Below are positions 21,427 to 33,089 of a DNA stretch of 64,000 nucleotides, piece after piece. Position numbers and translations under genes: made by a program. Origin of the DNA: Isoetes taiwanensis (lineage: Eukaryota > Streptophyta > Lycopodiopsida > Isoetales > Isoetaceae); NCBI GenBank assembly GCA_021234155.1, contig JAJEKV010000004.1, positions 13,420,716 through 13,484,715 on the forward strand, in the 5' to 3' direction. The notes beneath the pieces were generated by a model, which did no database searches, had not been told where the DNA came from, and worked only from the letters and a program-made list of their open reading frames with translations. Positions within the stretch are counted from its first letter, which is position 1. Each line of letters starts with the position of its first letter.

Positions 21427-22668
21427 GCATGCCCCTATTGGCTTCGCCTCTTTAGGGTTCCGTTCGGCGAGGCGGGTAATTAAAAAAACAACCGTAGTTA
21501 AAATAAAAGCTTCCCGACCCGAGTTACTTTTTACTAGGGTAAAACATGGGATGTCCTCTCCCTTGTCATACAGTGCATTTTTTTTTGTTTTGTTGTTTTG
21601 CGCACCGGGATATGGAGGGGAGGGCGCTGCTCCAGCGCAACGTGGATTTACTCCGGCGGGTCTGGCTATGGCAACCGTTTCTTCACGGCGTCTCTATTCA
21701 CGCTTTTAGATGAAATCTTCATGCTTTGCAGATCATTTTCATCTTGGTTTTGGCCATATTTGTTGTATTCAAGGTTTTCAACAGCCCTCTTGCCGTCAGC
21801 GCCTTGAAGGCTTGAATCTTCTTCTTGCGTCTAAAACGGGTTTCATTGCCTTAGGTTTTCGGCTGGTCCTTCTACAGCACAAAGAAGGCAGTTTTATTTT
21901 CTAAATATGGGGAGCCTTTCTGCTCCTAGAAAAAGGAATCCTTAAGTTCTTTCTTGAAGAAGCTATTTTGGCACAGGAAATATTTGCTGATTATGTTCTG
22001 TGGAAGAAAGGGGTATGTCATGAACTTAGGTCTTGAATATGGGTGTGGCATGGCGCCTGTGAAAGAGCGGCGAGCCTGGACATCGTGATTGTTATTTCTG
22101 CTTTGAAGGGACACAAGCTGGTCTTTCGATGTAAGATGTGTAGAAGGGTCTTTTCTTTGAAACGCTTGACAGGTTTTCTTGTTATAGTGTAAGGGCCAAA
22201 CCAGTAATTTTCTCTGCCGTGGTAGGAGTTGCAAAGCTTTTATTTCAGATGGGCAGTGTTTCAGATGGTCAACTTCAGATTCAAGCATTATTGGTTTACA
22301 ATGAGCAGGTTTTTTACATGTGCCCTTTTCACACTATCATGTTTTAAGAAATCAGCAATCGAGCATGCTGGGAGAGAAAGAGGGCGGCTACATATTGATG
22401 TGGGAACTGCGTTTAAGGTATTTTGTGCATAAAAAAGTACGTTATGTATTTGTAACTTCTATATAATACATTTCGTTTTTTTATTTTTTCAGTCTTATTG
22501 ATATATGATGGAAGATGCAGAAGATAGTGCTCATTAAAGGTCATCTATGTGAGGGTTGACAAATTCACTTAGTAAGTGCTAGTTGTTAAATCCCTCTGTT
22601 TGATGCAGAAGTCTCAGGGGGATGCTTGAGCATTGGGTCCGTCAAATGCTTTTGGTTTTATTTTCTCA

Positions 22669-25600
22669 ATGCCGACAGATTATGTTCCATCTCGCGACAG
22701 GCAGCCACATGTTAGAGAGATGAGATATGACCGAGGAGAAAGGGATAGAAGTGTCTTAGGAAAGAGAGACTGGCACAGAACATCCCCTTTTGGATCATTT
22801 GAGAGGTCTGGAAGCCTTGCTCCTGTCAATGGTGCCTCATTGGGACCCCCCAGCAAACGACGCCCTCCAGGTATTTAATATAGATAAGTTAAGAAAGTGT
22901 GTACAGTTAACATGTTCTTCTAGATTCTTATTTTGGGATTCATGTTTTTGGATTGAAGGTGGTCGTCATGGGTTTTCAAGCGAGAATGGTCGATATAATA
23001 GGGAATATGGGAGGTCGTCAGAATTGCCTTCAATGTTTGGTCCCCCGTATCCTGAAAAGAGTTGCTTCAATCACAGATGTGAAAGAGGCTCATATCCTTT
23101 GGCAGGGAATGGATCACTTTATGCAGGTAACCCTGTGTTTGATGATAGTGATAAACACCTCACAGAACGGAGTATACTGTCTAGAGATGGCAGGGAGATG
23201 CCTAGCCATTCTCACTTTTATCATGCTGATGCTGACAGGCCTTTTACCAATTCTTCCTCTTCTGCTTATTCGCCCAATTTGGACAGCAACAAGGGGATGG
23301 AATTACGAGGCTGGCATGCTTTGTACAGACAGGATCGGGAGCCCAAAGATAAAGTCATCAGATCAGAATGCAGTGAGAAAAAACCTCAAGCAAAGGTTGA
23401 CCCTCCTTTAGATTGGAGTGCACAAAATCATGACATAGAGGGCAGATTAGACAGATATGGCAGTAGTGCACGGGGTGACTCTAGCATGACATCTTGGCTT
23501 AATTATTCAGATTTTTCCTCTAGCAGTGTGGATTGGAACTCCAAAGAAGCACTTCCTTCAGTGACATCATCGTCACTGGTAGGAGGTCTGAAAACGGTCA
23601 CCCGGAATCATTCTGAACGAACGTCCCACACAAATCTGTTTACTAGTAGCTTAGAAAAGCCAACTGAAGAGAAGGTGTCGCCCCCCAAGCCTAGACCTCG
23701 CCTTGGCTGGGGACAAGGTTTAGCCAAGTATGAAAAGAAGAAAGTTGAAGGCAGTGACGAACCTTGTAATAGCATTGATGGGCAGGCAAGAAATGATATT
23801 CACATGGAAATGGAAGATAGAGCCATTGAATCATCAGGTGCATTTCAATCGTCTGATAATGGTGAGCATTTGAAACCATTGATATGGTTGGTTGAACTTT
23901 TTATTTGATTTGTTTGAGGGAATGTTTGTTTATCATTTTCGTGTGTATTTATCTTTGTTTGGTTGTGATGATGCTGCTTAAAGTTCTGTTGTCTGTATGT
24001 TGTAACGAATGCTACGTTATTTCCATTGAACATTTCTCACTTCTGATTCCTGGAATCCTGAAACATTAGATAACTGTAAAAGCAAGGTAGGGTGACTTGG
24101 CTGTTTGCATTCTATTGTGGATATTTATGTAGTGTGGCTTGGATTGTGGCAAATGCAGGTTCTACATCTCCTGTGTTTTTTGACCACCAGCCTGGCATAA
24201 CCAACATGGTAGAGCTGGAAGGCTTTAAATTAGAGGAACATAATAAGGACACTCCTCTGGCTGTTGCGAGTTCAGGCAGTGATTTCTTGGTTCCTCCAGT
24301 TGAAGCACCTGAAGCATCTCCTATGCAAGATGTTTTGGAAGAAGTAGAAGCAGTGAAGGATATCATACAATCTGAGCAAGGAGCCTTAACAGAACCGAAA
24401 TTGATATCTGATCTACAAGTGATAACGTCATTTCCTCAAGTTGCAGAAGTTGCAGAAGTTGTAGAAGTTGCTACATTTGAATCTGATGATTCAATACAGG
24501 AGATTCCCAACTCAGAAGCTACAGCTTGTATTGCCATTGCAGGTGAACTTTCAAAGGAGATGGTATTGCTCAAGATAGAGAAGGTTGAGTACGAGATAGA
24601 CCTAGCAGAAAAGGAGCTGCTGAAGTTTGAGAAAGTTGGAGTAGCTAATTATGTTCCCACAGAGGATTGTGTAGAAAATGATGGTGTTGAAGACATGAAA
24701 ATTGATGAAGGTTGTAAGTCGCCCTTCCAACAACTTGATTCTGGAGCTATAGATGTAGTTCCTGCTGACCAGCTTCCAGAACGATCTGAAAAGAATGAAC
24801 ATCAAATATGGCCTGCAGCAGGGAGTTACGTCCATGCTATTCCGTTGGTACTCGAGAACCAGGAACTGGCGGCTAAGGCAAGTAAGGCTCTTGCTCATTT
24901 GGTGAAAATGGATGAAAAGGAACAGAAGTGCTGGGAATCTTATACGAGTCTCACAGACACTCCAGTTTGGAAAGCTAATCAAGAGACTCATAACAGAATA
25001 AAGAAGAATATGCAAGGAAGGCTGGCAGAAGAAAAAGATTTTTTGCAATTCAAGGTGAAATTGCTTGCCTTGAAGTACAAAATGATTAAACAACTTGAAA
25101 ATCTTGAGCAGAGCAGTGCCAACCATAAGAGAGAACGTTCAAAAATGCTTCGGAAGTCTGAGACAGAAAATAAAATTGGATTATCATCAACTAATCAACG
25201 GATTTCAGCACGCTTGAAACTTTCATCACGGAGTGATCATTCGATGCTTTCAGGTAAGACATCTCTTTACTGTTCTAAAGCACTGAAAGTGGCATGGGCG
25301 TGTGTTGTTTTGTGCTCTAATAACATATCATCTGACTGCCCGAAATTGCAGGCCATCTGTAATGCTTGGAAATGTAAAATGTCTAATTCAATGTTATGAA
25401 AATATAAGACATTCAGTGTTGTACTTTATGCAAGAAATGATTTAAAAAAAGCTGATATATTTCCTTTTCTGTACAGGTTTCACTAAGCATGATGCAATGA
25501 CAGAGGAGGAAAGCTCTGCCTTGAAGAAGGTGATTGACTTACCAGTAACCAAATTGAGAGATTCACTAAGGATGCCAGCTATGGTTCTTGATCCAAAGGA

Positions 25601-28600
25601 AGGGAAGTCCCAATGCTTTATAACAACAAATGCACTTGTTGAGGACCCTGTTGTATTTGAGAAGGAAAGGAAGGGCATAAATCCTTGGACAGCAGAGGAG
25701 ACACAAATTTTTTTAGAAAAGTTTGCTGTGTATAGCAAGAACTTTAAAAAGATAGCATCATTTTTAGAGCACAAAACAACAGGTGATTGTGTAGAATTCT
25801 ATTATCGCAACAAAAAACACGAAGACTTTGAGAAGCTAAGCCGGAGGCAACAGTTGAAAAAACGGCACTACACACGCACAAATGCTTACTTAGCCGGAAG
25901 TTGTAGCAGGTTCAAAGATCTCTCTGCCGATGCAGCCAGTGAGACCCATGGAGGTCAGGCACTTTCGTCTGCCTGTTACAGTAAGGTTATGAGAACAAGT
26001 GCCATATCTGATGATGTATTAGAGAACGCCAGTGTTCTGAAGTCCATAATGGCAAGGGAGAGCAAACAATCTAGTCCGCCTGCTGTGACATCTGGTGCTG
26101 TATCAGGTGCAATTACAGGTCTTTGTAATTTAAGTAAGGATGTGGGTCCTTTCCGTGCAAGCAGGGAGAGGCCCTCTAAAACTTTTTCAGCTTGTAAGGA
26201 AAATTGCACAAAGCCAAAGGGGATGCGTAGTTCCCATACACGGAGAGATAACACAAAAATAGCAAGCGATGATGCAGAGTCTCAATGGACTGACAGTGAA
26301 AGGGAACTTTTTACCAAAGCTGTAGTACTTTTTGGCAAGGATTTCAAGAGTATTGCATTACATGTTGGATCAAAAACACAGGGACAATGCAAAACCTTTT
26401 ATAGCAAGACTCGCAAACGCCTTGGTCTTGACTCTCTTGTCTTACAGTGCCAGTCTAGTCTGCAAGATGCGGCAGTTCCAAGCTTTGATGATGTAAAAAC
26501 TCTAACCTCCGATGATATGGAAGGGGTAGAGTTTGCTGATAAGGAGATGGACACAACTGATCACGCCCAGCCTGTTTCACGAGATGTAGATGCCAATGTA
26601 TTTCAAGCAAATGTTCAAAATGAGCAGTGCAAATTTTCAGCATCAGAAGAGATACTACGTACTGATGAAGTGTTTGAGCAGATGGAGTCCCCAGCTGCCG
26701 TGCAACAATCTGGGGATATTGTTGTTTCTAGCTCAGAGCAGATATATGTTGCGCATCAGAATTCAGCGCAGAAGTTAACACAACTTAAGAGTCCAAATGC
26801 TGAAGATACAGAAAACTCTGTTTCGCCTGATGAAGAATGTATCTCGAGCACGGCAGAAAAAATATGCAGTTTTGACTTTGGATTGAGCACAGGAACTACA
26901 GCTGACGCAATGCCTGTGCATTCCTTTGCAGTTTCTGATGCCAGTTCAATGTCTCATGGGAGTGAAAGTCATGAGAGAAGTGACAGTGCTGAACTGAACA
27001 TAAAGATAGAAAGGGAGTCTGAAGCAGGTATAGGTGAAGATAATTTGGATGTGAAGCCCTTGCCTCAAGGGTCAGTTTCAGAGTCTGCAGTCAGGCATTC
27101 AACAGGCAAATCTAAAACACCAACCCAGAATGTGAAGACAAGCAGCAGCACTGGTAGTACAAAGTCCCAAATAAATCCACAGGTAAATTCAATAAAGACA
27201 CATGAAGCTGGAATATATCAACAGAGTCTCCTGCAGCAACTAAACTCACCATCTGTCCTGCAGGCCCTACAGTTCTTGCAGCAGCCACAACAGCAACAGC
27301 AGCAGCAGAAACCAAAAGTGCCATCAATTTCTAAAACACAAATGCAGAACCAGGAGGTCCAGAACCAACTGCTTCTGTATTTCCAGCAAGCTGCCATTTA
27401 TCAGCAACAGCAGCAGCAGCAGCAGCAGTTTCAGCACCAACAGTTACAGGATCAAGTCATTCAGCAGATTCAAAAGCTGCAGCAGCAGCAGCAACCATCT
27501 CAGCAGTTTCTCCATCAGCAGCAGCTTTTACTTCAAGGAGTTCACAGTAGGACACTTCCTCCTCAAGCAGTGCAACATCTTCAGAAAATGATGGCTACTT
27601 ATCAACTTCCGCCAGTTTCTCCCACCCCAGATGTACAGAAGCAAATGCAGCAGCATCAAACTAACCAACTATCTCAAACATTGCCACAACAACAAGAGTT
27701 CTCATATCAACAGCCTAAGAAGTCTTCTCAACTTCATGATGCACAGCTTCAGCAGCAACAGCATGTGTCATTTGATCAGCATCAGCTTCAAAGTTTCTTA
27801 CAGCAACAGCACATTGCACAGTTTTTACAGTGCCAATCATCTACCCATGCACTTACACGACCCAAATCTGCAGTATTGTCTCAGCAAAACCATCCTTATG
27901 GAACACAGCTCGTTGGCTACAAGGTTGACGAACAATTCTGTCAAACAGGACAGCCATTCTCAGTTATGAAATCTGCATCACAACAATCTGCGTGTGGTAA
28001 AGAGGCTCTGGTAAGTATGAGAGGAAATTCAAAGGTTCTGTTGTCTACAGACGAAGTATCCCAACAAGTGCAAACAAGTCCACAGTTGATCACACCGTTA
28101 CCTAAGTCTGAGCCATATGATTTAACGGAAGCTCGAACAAGTGATATTAAGCTTTTTGGTCAATCACTTCTCTCACAACCAGCATCTAATGCTGTAAATT
28201 GCATTTCAAGGGCATCTTCAAGTTTATCGCAGCAAGATCAGGGCTGTGGGTCTGGTGCATTTGCGTATTCAAATGGAGTGCCAAATGCAATTTCTGGGGA
28301 GTCCTGTATAGGTTTTGGGAGACCAACTCCTCCAGCAGTTGTTGCTGATGGTGGTCCCTCTCTCTGGCACTGCAGTTCTTCGAATCTAGGGTTCTGGTAT
28401 ACTAACTTGAATGGTCTTCATAGCCGGAGTGGGTCTGGAGTAACTGAGGTGCAAAATGCTCAGGAAGTAGAAACGTGCAGAAATGAACGAGATCTTCAAG
28501 ATAGTGAACATCCAAGGTTTTTGTCCAAGGAAGCAGCTTCATGTAGGCCTCGGGTTCAGACATCTCCATCTCATCATCACACACTGGATGAGAATAAAGC

Positions 28601-29099
28601 AGTTGATCCACATTTGCAAAGAGTATCCTGTGATGCTAAAAATGGTTTATCTCATACAAGTAGAGTAGATAATGTAAATTTGATTACCAAAGGTTCAGAT
28701 GCGGATCGTGTATCATCTCCAGGAAACATATTTGAGACAAAATCCATGGCGTCTCAAGCATTGAAGTCAGTTGACACCATGATGCAACAAGATTGGTCAA
28801 ATGGTTCTAAACATTCAGAGGACGTCCTCTTTTGGGAAAGCTACCGTAGGGATATGTTGATTGATGCTGTAAAAAGAAGCGCATTGGCACGTCAAAGTGG
28901 CTCTGAGATTCTGCAGCACATGCCTTTGCCATCTCAAATTTTGCAAGTTACTGGTCAAACTGACAATTGGGGTTCTTTGGGAGAGATTACGGCCTCCAAT
29001 GTTTCATTACCTGCTACCCAGAGGAACATAGGATATCTTCCATCTGCCACAGAAAATGTAAGACATACAGATGCTAGGGGCTCTGATGCCAATGGCTGA
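22669..29099 (+). CDS. PWR: POWERDRESS-like SANT-domain corepressor protein
   Basis: Four coding exons, 22669-22870, 22959-23861, 24159-25253 and 25477-29099, join in phase with GT-AG introns to give 1940 residues. The marker of this plant family is RPRLGWGQGLAKYEKKKVE in exon 2. Exon 4 holds two SANT domains: residues about 802-850 (NPWTAEETQIFLEKF) and about 1001-1047 (SQWTDSERELFTKAV). A glutamine-rich region follows at about 1325-1525. In Arabidopsis, POWERDRESS works with the deacetylase HDA9 to remove histone H3 acetylation and affects flowering, ageing and warm-temperature growth. The homologue there is about 1650 residues, so this one is longer, partly through the Gln-rich part. The start ATG at 22669 is chosen because it follows a non-coding leader; an in-frame ATG at 22633 would add 12 residues. 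A G-box cluster lies upstream. Confidence 0.85.
27284..27530 (+). repeat. CAG/CAA-coded polyglutamine tracts in the SANT gene
   Basis: Runs of CAG/CAA codons give Q-stretches near 27284-27308, 27402-27428 and 27478-27494. They are mixed with further Gln-rich sequence to about 27840. Confidence 0.9.
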
Positions 29100-29480
29100 G
29101 ACATCTGTATGCATGGGCAAGGCATTTCCTTGTCCATTGTATCAATATATGTTCATTGATTTTTTTTCCTCCTTTTTTGTGCCATATTGATTTTCTGACC
29201 CCCTCAAACCTCCTGTAAAAGGAGGGGGTTCAAGTTGTAGCAACAGCAAAACAATCTGAACTCACTTATTGGAGTGAGGTAGAAAACAGAGGCTTGTGAT
29301 GGGAGCGTTCTTCTGTCCACAGATTTTGTATTGTAGACATGCCGAGACATGGCTCCTTTGTCAACATTTTGATTGACTTCCAGGTCTCATGTATTTGTAC
29401 CTGTGCATATACAGTTCATGTGCATTTGCTTACTTTCTGACTACCGATGTTGTTATCTTCTATGAAGCAACGACGTCTCA
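29100..29480 (+). other. 3' flank of the SANT gene
   Basis: T-rich sequence just after the stop (29160-29175), typical of a 3' untranslated region. No further gene is seen. Confidence 0.4.
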
Positions 29481-29639
29481 CACATTCACTACACGTCATT
29501 GCAGCCCAAACATAATTAGTATATTACTAATCTTGAAAATGGATCGATTTACTACAAAACATAATTAGCGTGATATAATGATCGATAGACTGAATGATGA
29601 AGCCCACCCACTTATGTGCTAAACGAGCCTCACGTAACT

Positions 29640-29975
29640 CTAGCTACTATAACATCAAATCTTCCTAGACCGATCTACGAAGATTGCACAATGTTATAAG
29701 ATATGTGAAGCGAGTGAATGTTGAATCTTGGCCATTGGATTGAAGCAATTGAATCTTGGCCATTGGATCATAGCATCTACACTGTCTAAAAGATTAAATC
29801 TTAGCCGTCCAATCAGATGGCCAATCTCGTCCGTCCAATCTAGGCTTTGATACATGACAGCTTACATTATAACTTTATAATATGATATGAGAAGATTTAA
29901 ATCTTGGCCGTCCAATCGGATCGCCTCGTCCATCTAATCTAGGGTTTGATACATGACATAATTTACGCTATATGA
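29640..29975. repeat. MITE-like repeat cluster
   Basis: The words AATCTTGGCCATTGGAT (twice), AATCTTRGCCGTCCAATC (twice) and a shared end near 'gggtttgatacatgacat' recur. Related fragments occur at 11040-11121 and 39340-39450. It looks like several overlapping copies of a short non-coding element. Confidence 0.45.
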
Positions 29976-30051
29976 TTCCAGAAGATGATATCTCTTTTAT
30001 CCTCAGTGGCCTCAGTGGACGATAAAAAATCATTCTCATTCTCATTTATAA

Positions 30052-30096
30052 TACAAGAAATTTATCGCGGCGGCCAAGGCCGCCGCGAACATTTCT
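30052..30096 (+). repeat. GC-rich hairpin module, copy 1
   Basis: Begins TACAAGAAATTTATCG, then a GCGGCGGCC/GGCCGCCGC palindrome with AA at its centre, and ends CGAACATTTCT. The arms pair over about 19-20 bases. It is the reverse complement of 53684-53728, and a shortened copy lies at 56893-56924. The start resembles the CACTA-transposon end CACTACAAGAAA. Confidence 0.8.
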
Positions 30097-30592
30097 TTTG
30101 TTTGCCTTGTTTTCTATTTTGAACTGTGATTTATTCGAGATAGTATGAGAAAGTCTAAATGTCAAAGATGTCTAGTTCGAGAACGCTGTTGTGGAATAGC
30201 CTTGGTTTGGGACCTTTGAATTCTATTCGGGTCATGCATTCTATGCAAGAATGGTAGACCATGGATTTATGTTTCCCTAGCTAGGCACAATTGTTAGTTT
30301 AGGGGTGGGTTATTAGGCTCATTCATGACGAGGGCTCATAGCAAGAAGATAATTGAAGCCTTGGGATACCATAGAATCAAAGGCAATAGCCTTTAAAACA
30401 TGGTAGACTAATAATGCTTAGAGAACTTCAAATAACATTGGAGGGCCAGCCTTTTATGGGATCAAACTTTTTTCTAATATAATTAATTATGGTGGTGTGA
30501 TGAAGTGAATATACGGCCTTTAATCTTCTTCTTGCCAATTGAATTATCTATCTATCTAAGGAATAACATTTGATAATGTCGGTGCTGCCCAT

Positions 30593-31740
30593 TTAGATCC
30601 AAAAAACTACCTTAAAATAAATGGTGGCATAGGTAGCTACGGTTGCAACAGCAAAAATATGTTGCCAGAATAGAACAGAGGAAGCTTCTTTCTCGCCATA
30701 GCCACGCAAACTGGTCATATCACCACATAATATTGAACTAGGCATGCTGTGTTGAAGCAATAGAACAAATCGATACATACCACCACCTTCAATTAAAAAT
30801 CCAAGCTTGGCTGCAGCAGCCACCACACCAATTCCTACCAGAGGCAAAATAACCAACCTTGTAACACATATTCCAATTGTAGTTCTCAGCCCAAGCTCTG
30901 AATGGCACCATTGCATCTCCAAGTACTGTCAGACTGTCCATCACAAATTCAAATGGTGCGTCCTCTGTAAAAATCATAGCCCTTGTTGCAGATATTGAAC
31001 CTAAGATAATTGCTAGCAGAGACGCCACAGTTGGAGGCTGGAATATATGATGCAGACGTGTCCTCTCTGCCATTATCCTTATTTTCCTTGCCACTCTTGG
31101 TGCTGCCATACATCCTACTTTCTCATTTTCTGGCTCAGATCTAAAAGAATCCATAAATGATCCTTGCCTGAATATTCTATACAAAAAGGGAGTTTTTGTA
31201 TGCTCTGTCTGTGCATCTTTTACCCCAGGCCATTCTACCTCTAACAATGGGGGCAAATTCATGTACGAACTAGATTCCTCTGTTTCTTCTATAATTCCAT
31301 CTTCTGATACCAATTCATAGAATTCTCTTAGGGGTTCTAACATATGATACACAAAAACATAAACTATAATAACAGCAACCCACTGTCCAAAAGAAATATA
31401 TGCAACTCCACGCTGGTTGCATTTATCTCCAAAAGGGTTCCAGCCATGGCAGATTGATATTTCCAGTATTTCCTATCCCTGTTAATACAATCGTAAGCCT
31501 GCAAAACTGAGGCGGCGGCCTGCATATTAGAGCTACAATCCAGCCAAAGAAACAACCTATTGCATTACTAAGCAGAACATTTATAGGTACAAACCACCAT
31601 ACCGCCATTTCCTTTAACGTCAGAGTAAATCTGAGAGTAGTCGTTTTTTGCGTCTGAGACTAGCGCAAGGAGATAAATCTGGCAAATTTTTACCTAAACT
31701 CACAACAAAGGTTCCCAGAAACATTGATAAAGAAAAACAT
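30593..31740 (-). pseudogene. PIN-LIKES (PILS) auxin-transporter pseudogene, intronless
   Basis: Minus-strand pieces match the PILS auxin carrier family in order: WWFVPINVLLSNAIGCFFGW from 31608, GNTGNINLP, then after a frameshift NPFGDKCN and SFGQWVAVIIVYVFVYHML (about 31430-31340), a central loop, QPPTVASLLAIILGS (about 31040), and after a second frameshift at about 30905 LGLRTTIGICVTRLVILPLV to a stop at 30595. PILS proteins are ER auxin carriers. The coding parts are continuous without introns where functional genes have several, so a processed copy is likely. Two deletions with frameshifts and the missing N-terminus show that it is dead. Confidence 0.8.
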
Positions 31741-31759
31741 CACTGCCCTTACTTACCTC

Positions 31760-32802
31760 TGCTCTGCTGGATCTTGAAAAAGAAAAATCGTCGGAATCAA
31801 GCAATGGCGGAGTAATCAACACCTAGATGCTCGTTGAAGAGGCAGAATAGCTGGAAGGCGGATGTTGTGCCCAAAGCTATGCCTTATGAAGAGGCAGAAT
31901 AGCTGGCCGCAGTTGTCCCAAGCTCCGCGCAAAGTTCTGTCTTAGCTTACAAAACGTGTCACGGCAAAAATGTATAGGACCAAAAACGTGTCAATTTTGC
32001 ATGACTTTAGATGACGGCGCGGAAAAAATCAGGTGGGACAAAAACGATGAAAAATAACAAACTGCATTACAAGACTTTTTATAATATAAGAAGATGACCT
32101 TGTGCTAAGTACTCGAGTGTTTCCCTCTAGATGGAAGAATCGATTTGTTGGATCCAAATCCATTCTCATATGCATTTTCTCATCTAGAGATGCAAAATAA
32201 CAAACGACCACAAATAGAGTTCATTTAGTACCTTGCAGTTCTAGCCAAATGTATTGTTTGTGAGGATCTTGTTTAACTTCTTTAAGTTGACGTGCATACT
32301 TTGCTTTCACGTAACACCATTTTCTTTATTCCCATGTTTAAATCTACGATTCCATAGAGAAGTCACTAAAACAAAACCATCTATATTTGGTAATGAGCAT
32401 TCATCACGTTCATGTCTCCACAAAGAACATTGATTTCAAGATTGCGTCAATACGCAAGGCTTTATTTGGTAATGAGCATTCATCGCGTTCATGAGTCTCC
32501 ACAAAGAACATTTATTCAGGATTCCGTCAATACGTAAGGCTTTATCAGCATTCAGTTTATTTATGTTCCATACTCCCAACTTGACGGTCTCTATTTCCTA
32601 ATCTTCTACAATTGCTTTTCCTCGTCCCTAGTAGGCCTTTTTTTTTTCTTTTTTATTACTGTTGTTGGACATTGCTTCTTTAAATTTTTGGATATTGTTC
32701 TTTCTTTCCTATACTGCTCTTTTATCAGATCCTCGTTTATCCAAATTTCTTTTCCTTTCAGAAGTCTAAAGACCTTAAGTCTTTCCATTCCACTTGAAAA
32801 CT

Positions 32803-32853
<51 letters not shown>

Positions 32854-33080
32854 GAACATAAGACCTCCTAATTGCTAACTCAAAGTGCTAGTCACCAAAC
32901 CACAGAAGAAGCCCTAAACTCGAACAAAATCAATAGCTACTTAGTTTAGATATAGCCAATCAAAGGGTTAGAAGGGAAATGGCTGGCCATTTACTTTGCA
33001 GACGTGCTTCTTTCACTTCATAAAGCTTCTCCCGATGGTTATACAATGGAAGAAGAGAAAGGTCCTCCTGCACTAAAAAT
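31760..33080. other. Intergenic, includes (GA)n microsatellite
   Basis: No gene is seen. A (GA)n run of about 47 bases lies at 32804-32850. A local duplication is visible at about 32386-32430 and 32460-32540 (repeated 'ggtaatgagcattcatc' and 'gtcaatacg' words). Confidence 0.6.
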
Positions 33081-33089
33081 GTAGTCCCT

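Noticed and set aside
24602-25126. Minus-strand ORF of 174 codons
   Set aside because: Antisense of exon 3 of the SANT gene, with no protein features.
30052-30096. Helitron 3' end for the hairpin
   Set aside because: The hairpin is not followed by the CTRR end expected of Helitrons, and it extends beyond the usual 16-20 bases.
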